Positions 1 to 6,100 of a stretch of 12,529 nucleotides of DNA are shown here, piece by piece. Every line of letters starts with the position of its first letter. Position 1 is the first letter of the stretch. Origin of the DNA: an uncultured bacterium (GTDB lineage: Bacteria > Bacteroidota > Ignavibacteria > Kapaibacteriales > UBA2268). The position numbers were made by a program, and so were the translations under genes. The stretch covers positions 1 through 12,529 of the forward strand of contig CALLXS010000006.1 in assembly GCA_937875295.1 (NCBI GenBank). Direction: 5' to 3'. Below the pieces are notes generated by a model. It was not told where the DNA came from. It did not search any database and saw nothing but the letters and a program-made list of their open reading frames with translations.

Positions 1-23
1 AATAAAATTTAGTTTAAAAAATA

Positions 24-55
24 TTTTAATAAATCAATATTATATATTAGTTTTG
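24..55 (+). promoter_or_regulatory. Possible Bacteroidota-type promoter for the sugar isomerase gene
   Basis: TAGTTTTG at 48-55 matches the Bacteroidota -7 consensus TAnnTTTG. A weak -33 element (TTTT, 24-27) lies 20 bases upstream. Transcription would begin near 62, before the ATG at 83 and after the in-frame TTG at 53, so the promoter argues for the ATG start. The region is very AT-rich, so chance matches are easy. Confidence 0.4.
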
Positions 56-82
56 TATTTTTTTAATAAATCATTAATAAAA

Positions 83-1159
83 ATGAATATCAAACAAGAT
101 CATAAGAAAATAGATTCATCAGATATGTATTCCGTATTGAAAAATTTACCTATTCAATTTGATGAAGCGACAAAATCATATAAAAATTTCAAGGGTTATG
201 CTGATACCAAATCAGTTAGTTCTGACGTAGTTATCTTCGGTATGGGAGGTTCAGCAATAGCTGGAGAGATTTTAAAAGATTTTTTCCAATTTTCTGAATT
301 TAAAACTAAAATTAAAATCCATATTTCGCGAGAATATGAATTACCAGCATTTGTTGATGATAAAGCATACTTAATATTTAGTTCTTATTCCGGAGAAACA
401 GAAGAAACTCTTTCCGCTTTTGAAAAAGCTCAAAAACTTAGCAAAAGAATCGTTTGCATATCATCTGGGGGTAAATTGATTGAATTAGCAAAAAATTCAA
501 AGTATAAATTTTTGCAAATTCCTACTGGTTTGCAACCTCGCTGCGCCATTGGTTACTCTTTAACTGCCCTTTTTTATACAATAATTAATTCTCCACTTGT
601 AAATAAAACTGAGGCAAAAAAAATAATTACATCATTTAATAAAGCAATAGAAAAATTAAGAGAAATATCAGAAAAATTATCGATTTTAGATGATTCAAAT
701 ATTGCTTACAATATTGCTAAAATATTTCAAAATTCATGTCCGCTCATTATTTCAAGTAGTAAATTTAATGCTATTAATTTAAGATGGAGAGGTCAAATCC
801 AAGAAAATGCGAAACAACTTAGCTTCGGAGTAACTTTGCCCGAGATGAATCATAATTTTATAAATGGATTAGAAAACCCAAAATACATTGTAAATAAAAT
901 AGCTGTAATTAATTTCATTAGCAAATTAGATAATGATAGAATTGCTAAAAGATTCACTGCAAATTCAGCTTTGCTCAAAGACAAGGTCGACTCTATTACA
1001 GATATTTCTCATTCATCGGAAGAATATTTTTCTGCTATGCTTGAATTGTTGTGTTTAGGCGATTGGATCAGCTATTTTATAGCTATCATCAGAGGAATTG
1101 ACCCGACACCTATTCCAATGATATCGAAATTAAAAGAAATAATGGCAGAAGCAAATTAA
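83..1159 (+). CDS. Bifunctional phosphoglucose/phosphomannose isomerase
   Basis: This cytoplasmic enzyme interconverts glucose-6-phosphate or mannose-6-phosphate with fructose-6-phosphate, linking glycolysis with mannose supply for surface sugars. The 358-residue product has two SIS sugar-phosphate domains. GMGGS is at residues 53-57, the phosphate-binding SYSGETEE at 101-108, QPRCAIGY at 151-158, RWRGQIQENAK at 234-244 and EMNHN at 254-258. The C-terminus carries the family-like stretch DWISYF...DPTPIPMISKLK. Glu241 and His257 are 16 residues apart, the same spacing as the catalytic pair Glu203/His219 that I recall from the Pyrobaculum enzyme, and Arg153 is the likely phosphate or substrate contact. 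One oddity is that the usual Glu after NHN is Phe259. I chose the ATG at 83. An in-frame TTG at 53 would add ten residues but overlaps the likely -7 promoter element. No SD is visible, only an A-rich leader. The gene stands alone, 112 bases before the next. Confidence 0.9.
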   Translation: MNIKQDHKKIDSSDMYSVLKNLPIQFDEATKSYKNFKGYADTKSVSSDVVIFGMGGSAIAGEILKDFFQFSEFKTKIKIHISREYELPAFVDDKAYLIFSSYSGETEETLSAFEKAQKLSKRIVCISSGGKLIELAKNSKYKFLQIPTGLQPRCAIGYSLTALFYTIINSPLVNKTEAKKIITSFNKAIEKLREISEKLSILDDSNIAYNIAKIFQNSCPLIISSSKFNAINLRWRGQIQENAKQLSFGVTLPEMNHNFINGLENPKYIVNKIAVINFISKLDNDRIAKRFTANSALLKDKVDSITDISHSSEEYFSAMLELLCLGDWISYFIAIIRGIDPTPIPMISKLKEIMAEAN

Positions 1160-1206
1160 TTTAAGAATTATTAAGTAATATTTCATCTATTAGTAAAAAA
1201 AATAAT

Positions 1207-1238
1207 TTTGGAAAAGTTTATAAATTTCCGTAATTTTG
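1207..1238 (+). promoter_or_regulatory. Bacteroidota-type promoter for the Tudor-like gene and rpsU
   Basis: TTTG at 1207-1210, exactly 20 bases, then TAATTTTG at 1231-1238 is a full match to the Bacteroidota consensus TTTG-N19-21-TAnnTTTG. Transcription would start near 1244, about 28 bases before the ATG at 1272. This is the best promoter match in the window and would drive the two-gene unit that ends in rpsU. Confidence 0.6.
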
Positions 1239-1247
1239 TAAACTTTT
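1212..1247 (+). terminator. AT-rich inverted repeat: terminator of the isomerase gene or operator on the next promoter
   Basis: AAAAGTTTA at 1212-1220 pairs perfectly with TAAACTTTT at 1239-1247. The stem can continue inward through a T-G pair and three A-T pairs towards a CCGT loop, and a short T run follows. It could end transcription of the isomerase gene, but it has almost no G-C pairs. It also covers the spacer and -7 box of the next promoter, so it could instead be a protein-binding palindrome or a structure at the 5' end of the rpsU transcript. Confidence 0.35.
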
Positions 1248-1271
1248 TCTAATATTTTGTAGAAGTCTATA

Positions 1272-1688
1272 ATGGCAGTTCAAAGAAAACGCACAAGAAG
1301 AGCTAAATATATTAATTTGTATTCTCCATTTTTAATGAGAGAGACAAAACACGAATTAATCGGTGAGCCAATAGAAAGCGAAAAAGGTCGTCATCAATGG
1401 GCAAGATGTACTCGTAGCAGGCATTCACAATTAATTAACCTAGATATTATCGAAGCAGAGCAAGATAATAAAAACAAAGCTATTGTGGAGCTTTCTCGCG
1501 AAGATGAGAAAAAGTATAACCCTCAAGATGAGTATTCAATAGGCGATGTAATTTATCATTCAGTGTGGGAAGATGTTGGCATAATAAAAGCAAAAGAAGT
1601 CCTTTCTACTGGTGGCAGAGCCATTGTAGTCCAATTTGAAAAAATTGGTGAAAAAAAATTAATTGAAAATTTAACAACTAAAAAATAA
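1272..1688 (+). CDS. Small basic protein with C-terminal Tudor/SH3-like domain, upstream of rpsU
   Basis: I do not recognise a named family for the whole 138-residue product. The N-terminus (residues 2-12) is strongly basic (KRTRRAK), as in nucleic-acid-binding proteins. Residues 40-57 (WARCTRSRHSQLI) resemble the zinc-ribbon segment WxxCxxC...I of small bacterial proteins that carry a Tudor-like domain, but only one cysteine (Cys46) remains, with His51 nearby, so a classical zinc site is unlikely. Residues 87-134 (YSIGDVIYHSVWEDVGII...VVQFEKIGEKKLIE) read as the barrel seen at the C-terminus of PcrA/UvrD, where it contacts RNA polymerase: GDxxxH, then xGxV, then V.FE..G.K.L. The gene lies 20 bases before rpsU behind one strong promoter, so the two are almost certainly co-transcribed. 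Binding to RNA polymerase or ribosomes is my inference. There is no clear SD before the ATG. Confidence 0.6.
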   Translation: MAVQRKRTRRAKYINLYSPFLMRETKHELIGEPIESEKGRHQWARCTRSRHSQLINLDIIEAEQDNKNKAIVELSREDEKKYNPQDEYSIGDVIYHSVWEDVGIIKAKEVLSTGGRAIVVQFEKIGEKKLIENLTTKK

Positions 1689-1693
1689 ATTAC

Positions 1694-1699
1694 GAAAGG
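1694..1699 (+). promoter_or_regulatory. Shine-Dalgarno-like site of rpsU
   Basis: GAAAGG ends 9 bases before the GTG start at 1709. Most genes in this window have only A-rich leaders, so an SD-like element before rpsU is notable. In Flavobacteria, bS21 helps mask the anti-SD, and rpsU itself is reported to keep an SD, allowing autoregulation. Here the match to the anti-SD is only about four bases. Confidence 0.45.
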
Positions 1700-1708
1700 T
1701 AATATCGA

Positions 1709-1903
1709 GTGATTGGTGTAACTATCCAAAATAATGAAAGCATTGATCGTGCTTTAAGAAGATTTAAAAAGAAATATGAAAGAAGCGGAGTGCTTCGCGA
1801 ATTCAAAAAACGTACTGCTTTTTCTAAACCATCGGTTGAGAAAAGATTAGCTCGCCAAAAAGCTGCTCGTCGTCAGCAAAGAGCTACTCAAGAAATGGAA
1901 TAG
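1709..1903 (+). CDS. rpsU: Small ribosomal subunit protein bS21
   Basis: This is a component of the 30S subunit that sits near the 3' end of 16S rRNA and takes part in initiation. The 64-residue product matches the family in length and motifs: ESIDRALRRFKKKYERSG (residues 10-27), then EFKKR, then FSKPSVEKR (38-46) and a lysine/arginine-rich tail. The start is GTG; the protein N-terminus (MIGVTIQNNES) aligns well with bS21 of other FCB bacteria, and an SD-like GAAAGG precedes it. It is the second gene of a unit with the Tudor-like protein and is followed 19 bases later by a strong terminator, so the unit ends here. GTG with an SD-like site, unlike its neighbours, suggests separate translational control. 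Confidence 0.95.
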   Translation: MIGVTIQNNESIDRALRRFKKKYERSGVLREFKKRTAFSKPSVEKRLARQKAARRQQRATQEME

Positions 1904-1922
1904 TTTTAAAAATAATTAACTT

Positions 1923-1957
1923 AAAGGACTTATCTTCCTATAGATAAGTCCTTTTTG
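1923..1957 (+). terminator. Intrinsic terminator after rpsU
   Basis: A perfect 12-base-pair stem (AAAGGACTTATC at 1923-1934 with GATAAGTCCTTT at 1943-1954) has an 8-base loop and leads into a T run (1952-1956). It closes the Tudor-like/rpsU unit and separates it from the LD-carboxypeptidase gene. Confidence 0.85.
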
Positions 1958-1970
1958 TGTTAATATTTCT

Positions 1971-2002
1971 TTTGTATTTTATATTTTTTTTTCGTATTTT
2001 TA
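1971..2002 (+). promoter_or_regulatory. Possible promoter for the LD-carboxypeptidase gene
   Basis: TTTG at 1971-1974 is followed after 20 bases by TATTTTTA at 1995-2002, one mismatch from TAnnTTTG. It sits just after the rpsU terminator, where a promoter is needed, and would give a leader of about 55 bases before the TTG start at 2064. Confidence 0.35.
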
Positions 2003-2063
2003 ATTGCCGATTTAGTGGCTTAAAGGTATTTATTTAATCGGGTAAAAAAATATTAAAAAAACG

Positions 2064-3143
2064 TTGAATATAAATAGAAGAAATATAATTAAATCACTAG
2101 CTCTATCACCTTTTGTGATGAGTATAGCAAAAGCTGAAGATAGCCTTAGCAAACAATTTAATGTTCCTGAAGCTCCAATTCCCACATTAATTGATAAAAA
2201 TATTATTAATTCCCCAATTATCCCACCTCTACTTAATAAAGGTGATAAAGTAGCAATTATTGCCCCAGCAAGTCCATCAAACCTTTCTGAAGTATCGGCA
2301 ATGGTGAAAACTATGAATAATATTGGAGTGGAATGCGAAATCGGTGATACAGTAAAAAATCCCAAAAAAAATAAATTATCTTATTTATCAACAAATGATA
2401 AAGTACGCTCAGATGAATTTATGCATTATATTAACCGTAAGGATATAAAGGGGATTTTTTGCGCTCGAGGTGGTTATGGAATTATGCGCATTTTAGATAA
2501 ACTTGACTACGAAGAAATAAAAAATAATCCTAAAATTATACTCGGCTTTAGTGATATTACTGCCTTGCTTATAGCAATATATAATAAATGTAATATTGTT
2601 ACTTACCACGGTCCTGTAGCTTCATCTGATTTAAATCAATTTTCGCTGAATTATTTATTACCATTAATCAATAAAAATTCATACAAAGATAGCATTGTTT
2701 ATGAATCAGAAAATATTAAGTCAATAATAAAAGGTAATTCTAAAGGGAAATTAATTGGTGGTAATCTTACTATGATAAATAGTTTACTGGGTACTCCTTA
2801 TGAAATTAATACTGATGATTCAATACTATTTTTAGAAGAAATTCATGAGGAACCCTATAAAGTTGATAGATTGCTTACTCAATTAAGATTAAGTGGTAAA
2901 TTTGATAAATGCAAAGGTATAGTTATTGGAAAGTTTGATTATTTAAATACAAGATTAGCTAGCACTCCAAGATTTTCTGCTACTTCAATAGAAGTTTTTA
3001 AAGACATTTTTTCAAATTTTCAGTATCCTATAATATATGGTGTTCCATTTGGACATATGAAAAATAAAATCACATTGCCACTTGGATTAAATTGTGAAAT
3101 ATCCGATAATAAAAAAGAAATTAAAATTATTTACAAAACTTAA
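2064..3143 (+). CDS. Tat-exported LD-carboxypeptidase (peptidase family S66)
   Basis: S66 enzymes are serine peptidases that cut the L,D bond before the terminal D-alanine of peptidoglycan tetrapeptides during wall turnover. The 359-residue product begins with a twin-arginine signal: NRRNIIK at residues 4-10, a hydrophobic stretch SLALSPFVM, then a likely cut after AKA (22-24). The start is TTG. It is the only ordinary start codon between the upstream stop (2043-2045) and the twin arginines, and the next ATG (2118) would destroy the signal. The catalytic domain runs from about residue 55: KGDKVAIIAPASP, ARGGYGIMR (134-142), nucleophile Ser163 in GFSDIT, a Glu in the LEEIHEEPYKVDR segment (258-269, probably Glu263), and His331 in PFGH. 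Glu263 to His331 is 68 residues, the spacing I recall for the Pseudomonas enzyme (Glu217/His285). All three catalytic positions are present. A location outside the cytoplasm differs from E. coli LdcA, which is cytoplasmic. The next gene follows after 56 bases without a visible terminator. Confidence 0.88.
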   Translation: MNINRRNIIKSLALSPFVMSIAKAEDSLSKQFNVPEAPIPTLIDKNIINSPIIPPLLNKGDKVAIIAPASPSNLSEVSAMVKTMNNIGVECEIGDTVKNPKKNKLSYLSTNDKVRSDEFMHYINRKDIKGIFCARGGYGIMRILDKLDYEEIKNNPKIILGFSDITALLIAIYNKCNIVTYHGPVASSDLNQFSLNYLLPLINKNSYKDSIVYESENIKSIIKGNSKGKLIGGNLTMINSLLGTPYEINTDDSILFLEEIHEEPYKVDRLLTQLRLSGKFDKCKGIVIGKFDYLNTRLASTPRFSATSIEVFKDIFSNFQYPIIYGVPFGHMKNKITLPLGLNCEISDNKKEIKIIYKT

Positions 3144-3199
3144 TAGACTTTATTGTTTTTAATACGAATTAATAATAAAACAAATAAATATAAATACAA

Positions 3200-6100
3200 A
3201 TGAAAACTTTATACAAATTATTGGCTTTATTTATATTTTTAAGCGTAAATTCGTTTGCTCAATCTATTGCAATTTCAAATATTGATGCAAGCAATTTCCC
3301 AAAAGTTGTTTCATATATATCTATTATGGAATATGGAGGGAAATCAATCCAGAATATTAAATTAGATAGCTTAAAATTATATGAAAATGGTTTGGACCTA
3401 AGCCATACAATAGAATTAGATTGTAGAGATTCTATTCTCGACCCGCCTTTGAGCATTACTCTTATTGTAGATAGAAGTAATTCAATGGAGCAAACTCCTG
3501 ATGGACAATCTGAACCGCTGAAAGAATGGCTAAAAATTGGTGCAAATGCCTTTGTTGATGCACTTAATTTTAGCAATGGTACTAAGGTAGAGCTAATTTC
3601 CTTTAGTACTGGAATGAAATTGGAAGTACCATTTACAAGCGATAAAATATTGCTCAAGAATAAAATTGATAGTATGAAATTCGCTGGTGGCACAAATTAT
3701 AATCCTCCATTTTTAGATGATTATGTAGGTGCAATCAAAAGGATGGGAGAAAATACTCCTCCAGATGTACGAAGAGTCATCGTATTCCTTACTGATGGTG
3801 ACCCCGATGGTGCAAATGTTACTCAAGTAAATAATATTGTAACATCATCTCTATCAAATAATATTCAAATCTATTGCATTACTTTAAATCGCCCTATGAA
3901 TACTGATTTAAGTTTAATTGCTTCTAGAACCGGCGGTAAAGCATATCCGGTTTATAATAAAGCACAACTTACATCAGTATATCAAACAATTGCAAGCGAA
4001 ATTAAAACTAAAAAAATCTGTAAAATTACTTGGATATCACCATTTTCATGCAGTAATCAATTAAAGAAAAGAGATGTAACATTAATTTATCAACCAATTG
4101 ACAAAGAAGTAAAAACATCTTATTCATTACCTAATTCTGCATATTTCATTAATAAAGTAAAACCAAGTCCTCTTTATTTCGATAATCCACCAATTGGAGA
4201 ATATACAGAAAAAGTCTTTGAAATTACTCCTCAAAACTCTGATTGGCGAATTACAGGTTATCAATTTCAACCAAGTACTTATTTCACTGTAGTTGATTGG
4301 GACGATGATGTCCCCGGAGTGCAATCATATATTAATATGACAATACCAAAAAATAAAGCACAAAAAATAAAAGTAAGATTTACTCCAGCTGAGTCCCAAT
4401 TATTTAGAAAAGCAAGTTTTGATATTTATGGAGATCCTTGTAACTCTTCAATTGAATTAATAGGTGGATTATCACAAGTAGTTTTAACTAGCCCAGATAA
4501 CGGTGAAGTTTTTAGTAATTGCGAGACTGTAGAAATAAGTTGGACAGGATCTGAACCTCAAGATGATGTGTTTTTATATTATAGAGAAGAAGGAAATAAT
4601 TATTGGAATTTGCTTGTATCTGGAATTACAACTAATACATATTCATGGAATCCTCCTACTCCTAATAAATCATACAATATAAAAGTACAATCTTATAAAA
4701 CAGGTATTGTCGAATGGGTTAAGTCTTTTGGTTCTATTGGAAATGAGACAATTTCTAATATGCTTGTAGATTATTCTGGAAATAATATATATTTAATCGG
4801 TACTTATGACAAACCTTTTGTCCTGCAGAATAACAATATGATGTATGAAGGAGGAAAAGAAGGCTATATTGTCAATTATGATGCTGATGGTTTTGTAAAT
4901 TGGATAACAACTGTAAATGGTAGTGATGATGATCTAGTTAATGACATTTGTCAAGATTCTGTAGGCAATGTGTATATAACTGGTCGATTGAACTCTACTT
5001 CTCGAATAGGTAATGTATTCGCTACTGGTACAAGTACAAAAAATTATTTCGCATTTATTGCTAAATTCTCTCCATATGGTGATTTAATTGGACAATATCT
5101 TTTCGACCCGACTCGAGACAATCCTCAATTCATTAGTAATGGTAGAAAAATTGCTTATGACAATACAAATAAAACAATAACTATCTGGGGCAATTACTCC
5201 GGAGATTATTTCGGTAGATTAAGAAATAGAACTAATGGAATTTTCCAGCTTACTATTGATGACAACTTATTTAGCGTAAGTGATTTGCGAGAATCATATA
5301 CTAACTTTAATAATTCCACAAAATTTATTGCTCAAGATAGCTTAAAAAATACCTATACTGCAGCTTCATATTCCGATATAATTACAATTGGCGGTAAAGA
5401 TTACCCAAGCAATGGAGCTACAGATATATACTTGAGTAAAAAAGGATTTACAAAATTTACCACTGATACCTTAGAGCAAGATTTCAGTGTAAATACTGTA
5501 CAATTTGATATTCAAAAAGCAGACATTGATTTCGGTACTTCTCTTGCTGGTATTAGCAATGTAAAAAGGATTGACGGTTTTATTTATAATAAAGGCATTA
5601 TCCCGGTTAATATAACTAATACAAAATTTGTAAATAATGTACATTTTGGAATTAAAGATAATTTAATTGACTATACAATTCATCCAAATGATTCATTGAA
5701 TGTAACTTTCACTTTCACACCAAGTCAATTAGGAGTTTTGCAAGATAAATTTATTATTGATTATGATTGTCATACTTCAGATACGATAAATTTAACTGGA
5801 TATAGCATTTGTAACTATACTTCTGATTCTATATTTACTTTTAACAAAACAATTTTAAATCATACTTCAACACAAACTATTTCAAATGTCTTTACAAATA
5901 ATGAGACAATACCAATTGAAATAGACCCTATGATACAGGGAGTTGATAAAGCTTATTTTAGGTTAGTTTCTCCAAGTGGAAAAACTCTTATCCCAGCCAA
6001 AAGTTCTATCAATTTCGAAATTGAATTCACTCCTACTCAAGAAAGAGAATATTTTGCATATATTGAATATAATGCAAATTCGGAATGCAACAATGATTCT

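Noticed and set aside
53..82. Upstream TTG start that would extend the isomerase by ten residues
   Set aside because: The TTG overlaps the likely -7 promoter element (48-55), and the extra residues have no family counterpart. The ATG at 83 is the simpler start.
2030..2365. Minus-strand open frame opposite the LD-carboxypeptidase
   Set aside because: It overlaps a well-supported gene, has no recognisable domain and ends inside the neighbouring intergenic region. It is a shadow of the real gene.
3259..3693. Minus-strand open frame opposite the VWA region of the T9SS protein
   Set aside because: The plus strand encodes a clear signal peptide and MIDAS motif here. The antisense product has no domain signal.
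4127..4324. Short minus-strand open frame inside the T9SS gene
   Set aside because: It is only 65 residues, antisense to a well-supported gene, and shows no motif.
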